A DNA stretch of 64,000 bases from Bradyrhizobium monzae. Lineage in GTDB: Bacteria > Pseudomonadota > Alphaproteobacteria > Rhizobiales > Xanthobacteraceae. This document shows, piece after piece, positions 48,518 through 59,774 of the stretch (position 1 is the stretch's first letter; every line of letters starts with the position of its first letter). The notes beneath the pieces are model-generated. The model was not told the DNA's origin. It ran no database searches and saw nothing but the letters and a program-made list of their open reading frames with translations. Position numbers and translations under genes: made by a program. The stretch is from assembly GCF_021458635.1 (NCBI RefSeq), contig NZ_JAIRDQ010000009.1, positions 186,001 through 250,000 of the forward strand, in the 5' to 3' direction.

Positions 48518-49309
48518 TTAGTCGCGCTGGCCGAGGAGCTGCAGCAGCAGCGTGAACAGGTTGATGAAGTTCAGGTACAGCGACAGCGCACCGGAGATCG
48601 CCGCACGTTCGGCGATGTCACCGCCGGCGGAGGCGTAGCCGTAGATGTAGTCGTTCTTCAGCCGCTGCGTATCCCAGGCGGTGAGGCCCGCGAACACCAG
48701 CACGCCGACCACCGAGACGATGAACTGCAGCGCCGTGCTGGCCAGGAACAGGTTCACCAGGCTCGCGATGATGATGCCGATCAGGCCCATGAACAGGAAC
48801 GAGCCCATGCCGCTCATGTCACGCTTGGTGGTGTAGCCGTAGAGGCTCAGCGCGCCGAAGGTCGCCGCGGTGATGAAGAACACCCGCACGATCGAGGTGT
48901 GCGTGTACACCAGGAAGATCGAGGACAGCGAGATGCCCATCAGCGCCGAGAACACCCAGAACAGGATCTGGGCGGTCGAGGGGGCGAGACGGTTGATGCC
49001 GGCCGAGATCACGAACACCATCGCGAGCGGCGCCAGCATGAACAGATATTTCAGCGGGCTCACGAACATCGCGTAGCCAAACGGGGTCAGGAACAGCTTG
49101 CCGACGCGGACGGCTTCCGGGGTCGGAACGTCAGTCACGGCAGCCATGTAAACGCCGAGCGCGGCCAGGCCGGTGATGGCGAGGCCAATGCTCATGTAAT
49201 TGTAGATGCGCAGCATGTAGGCGCGCAGACCGGCGTCGACCGTCGCGGCGTCAACACGCCCGGCGGCCCGGCCGAAAGGAGAAGCGTAATTGCGGTCTAG
49301 GTCCGACAT
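48518..49309 (-). CDS. Bax inhibitor-1/YccA-family membrane protein
   Basis: A 263-residue protein with seven predicted helices. It resembles the Bax inhibitor-1 (BI-1/YccA) family: MSIGLAITGLAALGVYMAAV, FWVFSALMGISLSSIFLVYT and, near the C-terminus, GLTAWDTQRLKNDYIYG with the conserved aspartate pair region. Bacterial members influence proton/calcium leak or FtsH proteolysis. The start MSDLDRNYASPFGR at 49309 was chosen because the longer frame to 49402 is upstream non-coding DNA. The 271-base gap to the FtsX gene shows nothing further. Confidence 0.9.
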   Translation of the reverse strand: MSDLDRNYASPFGRAAGRVDAATVDAGLRAYMLRIYNYMSIGLAITGLAALGVYMAAVTDVPTPEAVRVGKLFLTPFGYAMFVSPLKYLFMLAPLAMVFVISAGINRLAPSTAQILFWVFSALMGISLSSIFLVYTHTSIVRVFFITAATFGALSLYGYTTKRDMSGMGSFLFMGLIGIIIASLVNLFLASTALQFIVSVVGVLVFAGLTAWDTQRLKNDYIYGYASAGGDIAERAAISGALSLYLNFINLFTLLLQLLGQRD

Positions 49310-49580
49310 GGTCGAATTCCCGTTGGTTGCCCGGTCCGGCACGAGGGTTGCCATGCCGCCGGGTCGTCTAATTCTATCTCGGATACCGATGTCTGCCGAC
49401 ATTAATTTTGGCTAACAATCGGGTCTCCGAACCCATCCGATATGTGGGAAACTAACACATTCGCTGCAACCGTCCACGCGCGGCTGAATGTCGCCCTTGG
49501 CGCGCAATCCTGACGAGAAGGCGTGGTTAATCGCGGGAATCGCGCGATTCCGGTCCGGCGCAGTCGCCCGCTACCTTTTG

Positions 49581-52151
49581 TCACAAATTGCGCAACACCG
49601 TGGCAGGCTTTTTGTTCAACGCCAGCAGCGTGCCGGCGAGCCCCAGCCCGACGGTGACGACCAGGGCGGCGGCCACCACGCCGGCCGCGCTGCCGGCCTG
49701 CCAGACGAAGGTCAGCGTCATCAGCCGCGTCACGATCATCCAGGCCGCGATGCTGCCGGCGATCACGCCGAACACGGCGGTCGCGAGGCCGATCAGGAGA
49801 TATTCGAGCGCATAGGCGCCGAGCAGCCGCAGCCGCGTGGCACCCAGCGTCTTCAGGATCACCGCGTCATAGACCCGGTGGCGATGGCCGGCGGCGAGCG
49901 CCCCGCCCAGCACCAGGATCGCCGAGATCAGGGTCACGGCGCTGGCGCCGCGGATCGCGAGCGCGAGGTTGGTCACGACCGCGCCGACCGTCTCCATCAC
50001 CTCGCGCACGCGCACGCTCGTCACCATCGGATAGGTGTCGGCGACCTGCTTGATGATTTTGCCGTCGCCGGTCGCATCGCCGCCGGCTTCCGTCAGCGTC
50101 GCGATGTGGGTGTGCGGCGCGCCCTTGAACGCGTTCGGCGAGAACACCAGCACGAAATTGATACCGAGCCCCTGCCAGTCGATGGTGCGCAGATTGCCGA
50201 TTTTCGCCGGGATGTCGCGGCCGAGCACGTTGACCACGACCTCGTCGCCGAGCTTGAGGCCGAGCCCGTCGGCGATCTTCTTCTCCATCGAGACCAGCGG
50301 CGGGCCGGAATAATCGGTGCCCCACCATTCGCCCTCGACCACCTTGGAGCCTTTCGGCAACTCGCCGGTGTAGGTCAGGCCACGGTCGCTCTGCAGCACC
50401 CATTCCGAATCGGTGGTGGGCTTGAGGTCCTCGGCCCGGACGCCGCGGGCGGCGACGATGCGCCCGCGCAGCATAGGCACGTCCTCGACCTTCGCGCCCG
50501 GTGCGATCTGCCGCAGATAGTCGTCGAAGGGGGCGGCCTGGGTGCTCGGAATGTCGATGAAATAGAACGCCGGCGCGTGCTCGGGCAGCGCGGCCAGGAA
50601 CTGCCGGCGCAGATTGCCGTCGATCTGGGTGATGGTGACGAGCACGGCGAGGCCGAGCCCGAGCGAGAGCACGACCGAGGGCGTCAGCGCGCCCGGCCGG
50701 TGAATGTTGGCGATGGCAAGCCGCAGCATGGTGAAGCGCGTGCGCGGCAGCCGGCGCGCGATCGCCATCAGCACGGCGGCGACACCGCGCAGCACGGCGA
50801 ACACGACGACGGAGGAAGCCACGAACACCGCGGCGATGCGCTTGTCGAAGGACAGGCCGATCACGACCGCGACCAGCAGGGCGACGACGACGCCCATGAA
50901 TACGAGATAGCTCCAGCGCGGCCGGTGCCATTCGGCAGCGATGGTGTCGCGGAACAGCGCGGCGACCGGCACGTCGTGCACGCGTCCGAGCGGCCACAGG
51001 CCGAAGGCGAGCGCGGTCAGGAGGCCATAGACGAACGACAGCGCGAGCTCGTCGGCGTGCACGGCCGGCACCACCGGCAGCGGCAACAGCTTTCCGAACA
51101 GGCCGACGATGGCGAACGGCATCGCTGCGCCGAGCGCCAGCCCTATGATCGAGCCGATCGCAGCCAGCAGGACGACCTGCGCGAGATAGATGCCGAACAC
51201 GTCGCGCCCCGTGGCGCCGACGGCCTTGAGGGCCGCGATCACCTCGAGCCGGCGGTCGATATGGCTCTTCACGGCGTTGGCGACGCCGACGCCGCCGACC
51301 AGCAGTGCTGCGAGGCCGACCAGGGTCAGGAACTGCGTGAAGCGGCCGATATTGCGTTCGAGCTGCGGCGAGGCATTGGAGCGGCTGCGGACTTCCCAGC
51401 CGGCTTGAGGTGCGGCATTGCGGGCGTCCGCGATGAACGCGTCGGTAGCACGGTCGCTGTTGGCGGCATCAGGCAGTTTGACGCGATAGACCCAGCGCAC
51501 CAGGCTGCCGGGCTGGATCAGCCCGGTGGCGCGCAAGGCCGCCTCGCTGATCAGGAAGCGCGGACCAAAACCGATGCCACCGGCGAGCTTGTCGGGCTCG
51601 GCCTCGACGCTGCTGCGAATCTGGAAAGTTGCCGAGCCGATGGTGACGCGGTCGCCGATCTTGAGGGAGAGACGCGCAAGAAGCGTCGGATCGGCGGCGG
51701 CGCCGAATGCGCCGTCGCGCTCCGCGAGCAGATCGGTCAGCGGGAGTTGCGGCGCCAGCGTGAGCTGTCCGAGCATCGGATAGCTATCGTCGACCGCCTT
51801 CATCTCGACCAGCGCCAGCTTGCCCTCGGCCGAGCGCGCCATGCCGCGCAGGGTGGACGCAACCGAGACGGTGCCGCGCGAGCGCAGGAAGGCAACTTCC
51901 TCCGGCTTGGCCTCGCGCTGGAACAGCACGAACGAGACGTCGCCGCCGAGCAGCGTGCGCCCCTCGCGCGCGAGGCCGTCGCTCAGGCTTGCCGACACCG
52001 AGCCGACGCCGGCGATCGCCATCACGCCGAGCGCGATGCAGGCGATGAAGACGTAAAAGCCGCGCAGGCCTCCGCGCAATTCGCGGAGCGCATAGCGCAG
52101 CGACAGCGCGACGCCGTTCGGCTTCGCAAACGGTGCGACAGCTATGCTCAT
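49581..52151 (-). CDS. ABC transporter permease, FtsX/YbbP type
   Basis: An 856-residue permease with FtsX-like domains: an N-terminal helix, a large periplasmic domain (MacB-PCD-like), a bundle of helices in the middle and C-terminal helices (ILVLGGALAAGHRHRVYDAVILKTLGATRLRLLGAYALEYLLIG, split here by motif). RLEVIAALKAVGATGRDVFGIYL is the corresponding FtsX signature in the first half. Family members export or extract lipids or lipoproteins; the substrate is unknown. It starts 4 bases inside the end of the ATPase gene and works with it. Confidence 0.92.
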   Translation of the reverse strand: MSIAVAPFAKPNGVALSLRYALRELRGGLRGFYVFIACIALGVMAIAGVGSVSASLSDGLAREGRTLLGGDVSFVLFQREAKPEEVAFLRSRGTVSVASTLRGMARSAEGKLALVEMKAVDDSYPMLGQLTLAPQLPLTDLLAERDGAFGAAADPTLLARLSLKIGDRVTIGSATFQIRSSVEAEPDKLAGGIGFGPRFLISEAALRATGLIQPGSLVRWVYRVKLPDAANSDRATDAFIADARNAAPQAGWEVRSRSNASPQLERNIGRFTQFLTLVGLAALLVGGVGVANAVKSHIDRRLEVIAALKAVGATGRDVFGIYLAQVVLLAAIGSIIGLALGAAMPFAIVGLFGKLLPLPVVPAVHADELALSFVYGLLTALAFGLWPLGRVHDVPVAALFRDTIAAEWHRPRWSYLVFMGVVVALLVAVVIGLSFDKRIAAVFVASSVVVFAVLRGVAAVLMAIARRLPRTRFTMLRLAIANIHRPGALTPSVVLSLGLGLAVLVTITQIDGNLRRQFLAALPEHAPAFYFIDIPSTQAAPFDDYLRQIAPGAKVEDVPMLRGRIVAARGVRAEDLKPTTDSEWVLQSDRGLTYTGELPKGSKVVEGEWWGTDYSGPPLVSMEKKIADGLGLKLGDEVVVNVLGRDIPAKIGNLRTIDWQGLGINFVLVFSPNAFKGAPHTHIATLTEAGGDATGDGKIIKQVADTYPMVTSVRVREVMETVGAVVTNLALAIRGASAVTLISAILVLGGALAAGHRHRVYDAVILKTLGATRLRLLGAYALEYLLIGLATAVFGVIAGSIAAWMIVTRLMTLTFVWQAGSAAGVVAAALVVTVGLGLAGTLLALNKKPATVLRNL

Positions 52152-52870
52152 GCGCTGGTCGTCTGCGTGTCGATGCGGCCCGAGCGCAGGCGGATCACGC
52201 GATCGCAGCGATGCGCGAGCGAGGAATCGTGCGTGACCAGCACCAGCGTCATGCCGCGCTCGGCGTGCTTGTTGAACAGCAGGTCGACGATCTGCTTGCC
52301 GGTGGTCTCGTCGAGATTGCCGGTCGGTTCGTCGGCGACGAGGATGGCGGGATCGGGCGCCAGCGCGCGCGCAAGCGCCACGCGCTGCTGCTCGCCGCCG
52401 GAGAGCTGTGTCGGATAATGATGCAGGCGATCACCGAGCCCCACGGATTGCAGCTCCTCGGCTGCGCGCTTGTTGGCGTCGGGATTGCCGGCGAGCTCAA
52501 GCGGCACGGCGACGTTCTCCAGCGCCGTCATGGTCGGAATCAGATGGAACGATTGGAAGACGATGCCGACCTGGCGGCCGCGGAAGCGGGCCAGCGCGTC
52601 CTCGTCGAGGGCATTGAAAGGCGTGCCTGACACCACCACCTCTCCGCTATCAGGACGCTCCAGCCCCGCCATCACCATCAGCAGCGTGGATTTGCCCGAG
52701 CCTGACGGGCCGATCAGGCCGATCGTCTCCCCCGAGCCGACGCGCAAGCTGATATCCTTGAGGATGTGAACGCGTGCCGCCCCCGAACCCAATGAGAGAT
52801 TGACGTTGGAGATGGCGATGGTGTCCGGCGCGGTGCCGGCGAGCGAAGAGGATTCGATGCGACTGTCCAT
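52148..52870 (-). CDS. ABC transporter ATP-binding protein, YbbA/LolD type
   Basis: A 240-residue ATPase with Walker A (GPSGSGKSTLL), the signature LSGGEQQRVALARAL, Walker B (ILVADEPTGNLD) and the LVTHDSSLAHRCDR switch. It is of the LolD/YbbA type and is paired with the FtsX-like permease that follows with a 4-base overlap (52148-52151). The ATG at 52870 lies in CCATGG and is shared, on the opposite strand, with the start region of the esterase gene. E. coli has the same ybbA-ybbP / tesA arrangement. Confidence 0.93.
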   Translation of the reverse strand: MDSRIESSSLAGTAPDTIAISNVNLSLGSGAARVHILKDISLRVGSGETIGLIGPSGSGKSTLLMVMAGLERPDSGEVVVSGTPFNALDEDALARFRGRQVGIVFQSFHLIPTMTALENVAVPLELAGNPDANKRAAEELQSVGLGDRLHHYPTQLSGGEQQRVALARALAPDPAILVADEPTGNLDETTGKQIVDLLFNKHAERGMTLVLVTHDSSLAHRCDRVIRLRSGRIDTQTTSA

Positions 52871-53561
52871 GGTCCGGTCATATGGCAACTCCGCACGCGC
52901 GGTCGAGAGGCGTTACGGATTCTTCATGCACATAGCCGTGTTGATGCTCGCTTTGATGACGGTCGTGAACCCGGCTCGGGCGGAGACGACAAAGCCGATC
53001 AAGCTTGTCGTTTTAGGCGATTCCCTGAGCGCCGGTCTCGGCCTTCCGGCCCAGGACGCGTTTCCGGCCAAGCTGCAAAAAGCCTTGCAGACCAAAGGTA
53101 TAGCCGTTGACATGACCAACGCCGGCGTGTCGGGTGACACCTCGTCCGGCGGCCGCGACCGGCTCGACTGGTCGGTGCCTGACGGAACCGAAGGCGTCAT
53201 CGTCGAGCTCGGTGCCAATGACGCCATGCGCGGCATCGATCCCGACTTGACGCGCGCGGCGCTGACAGACATCGTTCAACGTCTCAGGGCGCGCAAGATC
53301 GCCGTGATGCTGTGTGGCATGCTGGCGCCGCCGAATTTCGGCGCGGACTATGGCGCGCGCTTCAATTCGATTTATCCGGATCTGTCGAAACAGTTCGGCC
53401 TGCCGCTCTATCCGTTCTTCCTCGACGGTGTCGCGGCCGACGCCAGGCTCAACCAGTCCGACGGCATTCACCCGACTGCTGAAGGCGTCGACATCATCGT
53501 CAACAACATGCTGCCCACCGTAGAGGCATTCCTGCGCACGATCGGCGAGCAACGCCGTTGA
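52869..53561 (+). CDS. Arylesterase/lysophospholipase, GDSL (TesA-like)
   Basis: A 230-residue SGNH hydrolase. The block I motif VVLGDSLSAGLG carries the catalytic serine. GANDAMRGID is block III and SDGIHPTAEG is block V with the catalytic Asp/His. A signal peptide (FFMHIAVLMLALMTVVNPARAE) points to periplasmic location. The start is uncertain: ATG 52869, ATG 52857 and ATG 52926 are possible. It is divergent from the YbbA/YbbP genes, the arrangement of tesA in E. coli. Confidence 0.9.
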   Translation: MVRSYGNSARAVERRYGFFMHIAVLMLALMTVVNPARAETTKPIKLVVLGDSLSAGLGLPAQDAFPAKLQKALQTKGIAVDMTNAGVSGDTSSGGRDRLDWSVPDGTEGVIVELGANDAMRGIDPDLTRAALTDIVQRLRARKIAVMLCGMLAPPNFGADYGARFNSIYPDLSKQFGLPLYPFFLDGVAADARLNQSDGIHPTAEGVDIIVNNMLPTVEAFLRTIGEQRR

Positions 53562-53735
53562 AAAGCAGGCAACGCTAACCCTAATACCCAGGGTTTTCCC
53601 GGTGTAGCCTTGGGCACTCTTCGCAGAGTCACACAACTGCGATAGGAATCAGGGTACCGGTGATTCGTCACCGGCTCTAAAATTTGGACATGCTCCTTCC
53701 CAGGGATCGTGCCCAAGCATCGGGAGTACGAAACG

Positions 53736-54272
53736 ATGCCGCGTTTGTTCACCGGTCTGGAAATTCCGGCCGAGATCGGCCAGTCGCTTTCCAATCTGAG
53801 AGGCGGCCTTCCCGGCGCCCGGTGGATCGATCCCGAAAATTATCACGTCACTCTGCGCTTCATCGGCGACATCGACGGCATGTCCGCCAACGAGATCGCA
53901 GCGATGCTGTTTCGCGTCGACCGCAAACCGTTCGAGGTGAAGGTGCAGGGGCTGACGAGCTTCGGCGGCCGCAAGCCGCGTGCGGTGGTCGCCACCATCG
54001 CGCCGAGTAAGCCGCTGATGGATTTGCAGGCCGAGCTCGAACGTATGATGCAGCGGATGGGTCTCAATCCGGAAGGGCGCAAGTTCATTCCGCATGTCAC
54101 GCTGGCCCGGCTGCACGACGCCACCGACCGTGACGTCGCCGACTATCTCTCGATCCGCGGCTACTTTCCGAGCAAGGTGTTCATGGCCGAGCGTTTTGTC
54201 TTGTTCTCGTCGCGCGCATCGACCGGTGGCGGACCGTATGTGGTCGAGGATGCGTACGAGCTTTGTGAGTAG
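53736..54272 (+). CDS. thpR: RNA 2',3'-cyclic phosphodiesterase
   Basis: A 178-residue 2H phosphoesterase, once annotated as 2'-5' RNA ligase. The two histidine motifs are YHVTLRFIG and FIPHVTLARL, which form the active site. MPRLFTGLEIPAEI is a normal family start; the frame is open from 53709 but adds only a polar leader. Its cellular RNA substrate is not established. It stands alone between the esterase gene and a repeat-rich gap. Confidence 0.9.
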   Translation: MPRLFTGLEIPAEIGQSLSNLRGGLPGARWIDPENYHVTLRFIGDIDGMSANEIAAMLFRVDRKPFEVKVQGLTSFGGRKPRAVVATIAPSKPLMDLQAELERMMQRMGLNPEGRKFIPHVTLARLHDATDRDVADYLSIRGYFPSKVFMAERFVLFSSRASTGGGPYVVEDAYELCE

Positions 54273-54278
54273 AGACGC

Positions 54279-54448
54279 TCTCGTGCCCCGGACGCAGTGC
54301 GCCACGAAGCGGTGCACTGCTGAGCCGGGACCCATCTTTCAGCGATCGATGAACGAAATAGTGGATCCCGGCTCTGCGCAGCAGCCATAGCGCGACGTAG
54401 ACGCGCGTGAACGCGCTCTTGGCACGCCGCAGCGCGTCCGGGGCCCGG
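54279..54448. repeat. Palindromic repeat cluster, family R3 (copy 3)
   Basis: CTCGTGCCCCGGACGCAGTG at the left and AGCGCGTCCGGGGCCCGG at the right. GAGCCGGGACCCAT and GTGGATCCCGGCTC form an inner inverted pair of about 14 bp. It resembles 21604-21690 and 31937-31993 and fills most of the thpR-zapE gap. Confidence 0.7.
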
Positions 54449-54513
54449 AACGCATAGCGCCCCGCACCAATTGACGGCTTGCAATTTCCGCCGGTCTCTG
54501 GCGGTAAAGAGCC

Positions 54514-55701
54514 ATGCTCTCCACCCAAAATTCCTCCTTCAGCGAAGCGTATCAGGCCCAGGTGGCGTCCGGCGCGATCGAGCCGGATGCCGCGCAAGCC
54601 GAGGTGGCCGAGGCCTATGCGGCGCTCGACCTGCGGCTCGCGAACTACAAGCCGCAGCGCAAGCAGGGGCTGCTCGCCCGCTTGTTCAGCAGCAATGACA
54701 AGGATGACGTGCCGCGTGGGCTGTACATCCACGGCGAGGTCGGCCGCGGCAAGACCATGCTGATGGATCTGTTCTTCCAGCACTCGACGGTCGAGCACAA
54801 GCGCCGCGCGCATTTCCACGAATTCATGGCCGACGTGCACGAGCGCATCTACGATTATCGCCAGAGCATCGCGCGCGGCGAGCTCGCCGACGGCGACGTC
54901 ATTGCGCTGACCGCGCATGCGATCTTCGAGGAGAGCTGGCTGCTCTGCTTCGACGAATTCCACGTCACCGACATCGCGGATGCGATGATCCTCGGCCGTC
55001 TCTTCGCAAAGCTGTTCGAGCTCGGCACCGTCGTGGTCGCGACATCCAACGTCGCGCCCGACGATCTCTACAAGGGTGGCCTGAACCGCGCGCTGTTCCT
55101 GCCCTTCATCAAGCAGATCACCGACCACATGGACGTCTCGCGGCTCGATGCGCGCACCGACTTCCGGCTGGAGAAACTTCAGGGCGTGCCGATGTGGCTG
55201 ACGCCGGCGGACGGCGACGCTGCCGCCGCGCTCGACCGTGCCTGGTCGAAAATGACCGGCAATGCCAAATGCAAGTCGCGTGATATTGCGATCAAGGGCC
55301 GCACGCTGCACGTGCCGTGCTCGGCCGATGGCGTGGCGCGGTTTCCGTTCGCCGATCTCTGCGAGAAGCCGCTCGGCGCATCCGACTATCTCAGGCTGGC
55401 GCACGACTATCACACCATCCTGGTCGACCATATTCCAGTGATGGATATCTCTCAGCGCAACGCCGCCAAGCGCTTCATCACGCTGATCGACACACTCTAT
55501 GACAATGCCGTGAAGCTGATGGCTTCGGCCGATGCCAACCCGATCTCGCTCTATCTCGCCGATGAGGGCAACGAGGCCAACGAGTTCAAGCGGACCTCGT
55601 CGCGCCTGATCGAGATGAGTTCGGAATCCTATCTGGCGCTGCCTCACGGCCGCAAGGATTCCACCGCCAGCGGCTCCACCAAGGGCCTGGTGGAGACTTA
55701 A
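54514..55701 (+). CDS. zapE: Cell division protein ZapE (AFG1-like ATPase)
   Basis: A 395-residue AFG1/ZapE-family AAA-like ATPase that in E. coli acts at the Z-ring. Walker A is GEVGRGKTMLMDLFF, Walker B LLCFDEFHVTDIADAM, and the ATSNVAPDDLYKGGLNR block is a family signature. Its neighbour mdh lies 229 bases downstream. zapE next to TCA genes is a common alphaproteobacterial arrangement. Confidence 0.94.
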   Translation: MLSTQNSSFSEAYQAQVASGAIEPDAAQAEVAEAYAALDLRLANYKPQRKQGLLARLFSSNDKDDVPRGLYIHGEVGRGKTMLMDLFFQHSTVEHKRRAHFHEFMADVHERIYDYRQSIARGELADGDVIALTAHAIFEESWLLCFDEFHVTDIADAMILGRLFAKLFELGTVVVATSNVAPDDLYKGGLNRALFLPFIKQITDHMDVSRLDARTDFRLEKLQGVPMWLTPADGDAAAALDRAWSKMTGNAKCKSRDIAIKGRTLHVPCSADGVARFPFADLCEKPLGASDYLRLAHDYHTILVDHIPVMDISQRNAAKRFITLIDTLYDNAVKLMASADANPISLYLADEGNEANEFKRTSSRLIEMSSESYLALPHGRKDSTASGSTKGLVET

Positions 55702-55717
55702 GTCCTATTTGCCAGCG

Positions 55718-55808
55718 CTGTCATTCCGGGGCGTCCGCCTTCGCCGGCAAGCTCGAAATCCGGTGCGTGACTTTCGGGTTAACGTCCGCGCGCGGGCGGG
55801 AATGACAG
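55718..55808. repeat. Inverted-repeat element R8 upstream of mdh
   Basis: CTGTCATTCC (55718-55727) and GGAATGACAG (55799-55808) are perfect complements 71 bases apart, with GC-rich sequence between. It lies between zapE and mdh. The rest of the gap up to the mdh ribosome-binding site (AAAGGACAGG) shows no gene. Confidence 0.6.
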
Positions 55809-55882
55809 GGTTGCGCTTGTATACGCGGCAAGCCCGACAATTGGGCATCCGCCGACTTGAACGGCGGAAGCGAAAGGGATAA

Positions 55883-56899
<1,017 letters not shown>

Positions 56900-56911
56900 G
56901 GGCAAACAATC

Positions 56912-56950
56912 CCGCCGAAGATCGAAACCCGGTCTTCGGCGGTTTCATTT
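56912..56950 (+). terminator. Hairpin between mdh and sucC
   Basis: CCGCCGAAGA (56912-56921) and TCTTCGGCGG (56933-56942) form a perfect 10-bp stem, followed by TTTCATTT. It lies 12 bases after the mdh stop and implies termination or attenuation before sucC. Confidence 0.78.
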
Positions 56951-57113
56951 CCGGACCCCGGCTGCAACACTTGCTGAAGACTGGGCGGGTTCCGGTTCCG
57001 CGATTTCGATGTCAAAGAATCCGGGTTGCAGTTCCTGTGGTATATGGTATGCCAGCCACAAGACTGAGGTGGGCCCCTAGGGGTCTCCGCCCGCGGGTTC
57101 AGGGAGCGACCAT

Positions 57114-58310
57114 ATGAATATCCATGAATATCAGGCCAAAGCGCTGCTGAACGAGTTCGGCGTAGCGATCTCGAAGGGCGTTCCGGTCCTGAAGGCCGCT
57201 GACGCGGAAGCTGCCGCCAAGGCCCTCCCAGGCCCGGTCTGGGTGGTGAAGAGTCAGATCCATGCCGGCGGCCGCGGCAAGGGCAAGTTCAAGGAAGCCT
57301 CGGCCGGCGACAAGGGCGGCGTCCGCATCGCCAAGTCGGCCGCTGAGGTCACCGAATTCGCCAAGCAGATGCTCGGCGCCACCCTCGTGACGATCCAGAC
57401 CGGCCCCGCCGGCAAGCAGGTCAACCGCCTCTACATCGAGGACGGCTCCGACATCGACAAGGAATTCTACCTCTCGATCCTGGTCGACCGCGAGACCTCG
57501 CGCGTCTCGTTCGTGGTCTCGACCGAGGGCGGCGTCAACATCGAGGACGTCGCGCACAACACCCCCGAGAAGATCGTGACCTTCTCGGTCGATCCCGCGA
57601 CCGGCATCATGGGCCATCACGGCCGCACCGTCGCCAACGCGTTGAAGCTCTCCGGTGATCTCGCCAAGCAGGCGGAAAAGCTCACCGCGCAGCTCTACGC
57701 GGCCTTCGTCGCCAAGGACATGTCGATGCTGGAGATCAACCCGCTGGTCGTGACCAAGCAGGGCCAGCTCCGCGTGCTCGACGCCAAGGTGTCGTTCGAC
57801 GACAACGCGCTGTTCCGTCATCCCGAAGTGCTCGCGCTGCGCGACGAGACCGAGGAAGACGCCAAGGAAATCGAGGCGTCTAAGTACGACCTCAACTACG
57901 TCACCCTCGACGGCAACATTGGCTGCATGGTCAACGGCGCCGGTCTCGCCATGGCGACGATGGACATCATCAAGCTCTACGGCATGGCACCGGCGAACTT
58001 CCTCGACGTCGGCGGCAGCGCCAGCAAGGAGAAAGTCGCGGCTGCGTTCAAGATCATCACCGCCGATCCCAACGTGAAGGGCATCCTGGTCAACATCTTC
58101 GGTGGTATCATGAAGTGCGACGTGATCGCCGAGGGCGTCACCGCCGCCGTGCGCGAGGTCGGTCTCAGCGTGCCGCTGGTGGTTCGCCTCGAAGGTACGA
58201 ACGTCGAGCTCGGAAAGAAGATCATCCGTGAATCCGGCCTGAACGTGGTACCGGCCGACAATCTCGACGACGCCGCGCAGAAGATCGTGAAGGCCGTCAA
58301 GGGAGGCTAA
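57114..58310 (+). CDS. sucC: Succinyl-CoA synthetase subunit beta
   Basis: SucC binds nucleotide in the TCA step that converts succinyl-CoA to succinate. The 398-residue protein starts [17 protein letters not shown], has an ATP-grasp domain ([29 protein letters not shown]) and the C-terminal phosphohistidine-domain segments [15 protein letters not shown] and [13 protein letters not shown]. The 214-base upstream region includes the mdh hairpin and a promoter-like TTGCAG box; the latter is weak. A DUF1579-like gene follows after 4 bases. Confidence 0.97.
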   Translation: MNIHEYQAKALLNEFGVAISKGVPVLKAADAEAAAKALPGPVWVVKSQIHAGGRGKGKFKEASAGDKGGVRIAKSAAEVTEFAKQMLGATLVTIQTGPAGKQVNRLYIEDGSDIDKEFYLSILVDRETSRVSFVVSTEGGVNIEDVAHNTPEKIVTFSVDPATGIMGHHGRTVANALKLSGDLAKQAEKLTAQLYAAFVAKDMSMLEINPLVVTKQGQLRVLDAKVSFDDNALFRHPEVLALRDETEEDAKEIEASKYDLNYVTLDGNIGCMVNGAGLAMATMDIIKLYGMAPANFLDVGGSASKEKVAAAFKIITADPNVKGILVNIFGGIMKCDVIAEGVTAAVREVGLSVPLVVRLEGTNVELGKKIIRESGLNVVPADNLDDAAQKIVKAVKGG

Positions 58311-58314
58311 CGCC

Positions 58315-58794
58315 ATGACCCAAGACCATCTCTCCGCATCAGCCCCGCTTGCAGAGCATACGCGTCTCGCCGCGTTCGCCGGCGAATGGAATGGTGAAGA
58401 GGTGGTCTTTCCGTCGCGCTGGACGGCAGGGGGGCCGGCCACCTCGCACACCGTGGCGCGCATGGATCTCAACGGCTTCTATCTGATCCAGGACTCGGTG
58501 CAGATGCGTGACGGCAAGCAGATCTTCGCCACCCACGGCATCTTCACCTGGGACCGCGACGATCGGACCTACAAACTGTTCTGGTACGATTCACTCGGCT
58601 ACACGCCGCCCTCGCCCGCCTCCGGCGGGTGGGTCGGCAAGACCCTGACGCTGGTGCGCGGCTCGCTCCGCGGCAATGCGCGCCACGTCTACGAGATCAT
58701 CGACGACAATTCCTACTCGTTGAAGATCCAGTTCTCGCCGGACGCGGAAGGCTGGGCTGACGTGCTCACTGGCGTCTACCGCCGCATCCACTGA
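58315..58794 (+). CDS. DUF1579-like protein between sucC and sucD
   Basis: A 159-residue soluble protein without a signal peptide. It resembles the DUF1579 group: [20 protein letters not shown] at the start, [38 protein letters not shown] and [17 protein letters not shown] at the end. The fold is probably a lipocalin-like barrel; the function is unknown. It begins 4 bases after sucC and ends 35 bases before sucD, so it is almost certainly cotranscribed with succinyl-CoA synthetase. Confidence 0.83.
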   Translation: MTQDHLSASAPLAEHTRLAAFAGEWNGEEVVFPSRWTAGGPATSHTVARMDLNGFYLIQDSVQMRDGKQIFATHGIFTWDRDDRTYKLFWYDSLGYTPPSPASGGWVGKTLTLVRGSLRGNARHVYEIIDDNSYSLKIQFSPDAEGWADVLTGVYRRIH

Positions 58795-58829
58795 CCTCTC
58801 ACTCTGTTAGTTTCGCGAAAGCAGTCCTC

Positions 58830-59714
58830 ATGTCCATCCTGATCGACAAGAACACCAAGGTCATTTGCCAGGGCTTCACCGGCAAGAACGGCACCTTCCA
58901 TTCCGAAGCCGCGATGGTCTACGGCACCAAGATGGTCGGCGGCACGTCGCCGGGCAAAGGCGGCTCGACCCATCTGAACCTGCCGGTGTTCGACACCGTG
59001 CGCGAGGCGCGTGAGAAGACCGGCGCGGATGCATCGGTCATCTACGTTCCGCCGCCGGGTGCGGCCGACGCGATCTGCGAAGCCATCGACGCCGAGATCC
59101 CGCTGATCGTCTGCATCACCGAAGGCATCCCGGTCATCGACATGGTGCGCGTGAAGCGCTCGCTGGCCGGTTCCAAGTCGCGCCTGATCGGGCCGAACTG
59201 CCCGGGCGTCATGACCGCCGGCGAGTGCAAGATCGGCATCATGCCGGCCAACATCTTCAAGACCGGTTCCGTCGGCATCGTCTCCCGCTCTGGCACGCTG
59301 ACCTACGAGGCCGTGTTCCAGACCTCGCAGGAAGGGCTCGGCCAGACCACGGCGGTCGGTATTGGCGGCGACCCGGTCAAGGGCACCGAGTTCATCGACG
59401 TCCTCGAAATGCTGCTGGCCGACCCCAAGACCGAATCGATCATCATGATCGGCGAGATCGGCGGTTCCGCCGAGGAGGACGCGGCCCAGTTCCTCAAGGA
59501 CGAGGCGAAGCGTGGACGCAAGAAGCCGATGGTCGGTTTTATCGCCGGCGTGACCGCACCTCCCGGCCGCCGCATGGGCCATGCCGGTGCGATCATCTCG
59601 GGCGGCAAGGGTGACGCGGGTTCTAAGACCGACGCGATGAAATCTGCAGGGATTACAGTGTCGCCGTCTCCCGCCCGCCTCGGCCACACGCTTGCCGAAA
59701 AATTGAAAGGCTAA
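58830..59714 (+). CDS. sucD: Succinyl-CoA synthetase subunit alpha
   Basis: SucD binds CoA and carries the phosphorylated histidine. The 294-residue protein shows [18 protein letters not shown], the CoA-binding [27 protein letters not shown], and [15 protein letters not shown] with the active-site histidine. It follows the DUF1579-like gene by 35 bases, and sucA starts 137 bases downstream after a stem-loop. Confidence 0.97.
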   Translation: MSILIDKNTKVICQGFTGKNGTFHSEAAMVYGTKMVGGTSPGKGGSTHLNLPVFDTVREAREKTGADASVIYVPPPGAADAICEAIDAEIPLIVCITEGIPVIDMVRVKRSLAGSKSRLIGPNCPGVMTAGECKIGIMPANIFKTGSVGIVSRSGTLTYEAVFQTSQEGLGQTTAVGIGGDPVKGTEFIDVLEMLLADPKTESIIMIGEIGGSAEEDAAQFLKDEAKRGRKKPMVGFIAGVTAPPGRRMGHAGAIISGGKGDAGSKTDAMKSAGITVSPSPARLGHTLAEKLKG

Positions 59715-59774
59715 TTCACTCCTTCGTACTTTTCCGGGCGAAGTTTCGCAGCAAATAGGATAAATGGTGCCTGT

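Noticed and set aside
49488-52418. 976-codon plus-strand frame opposite the FtsX-type permease
   Set aside because: It is antisense to an unmistakable membrane protein and consists of His/Arg/Asp/Gln-rich low-information sequence.
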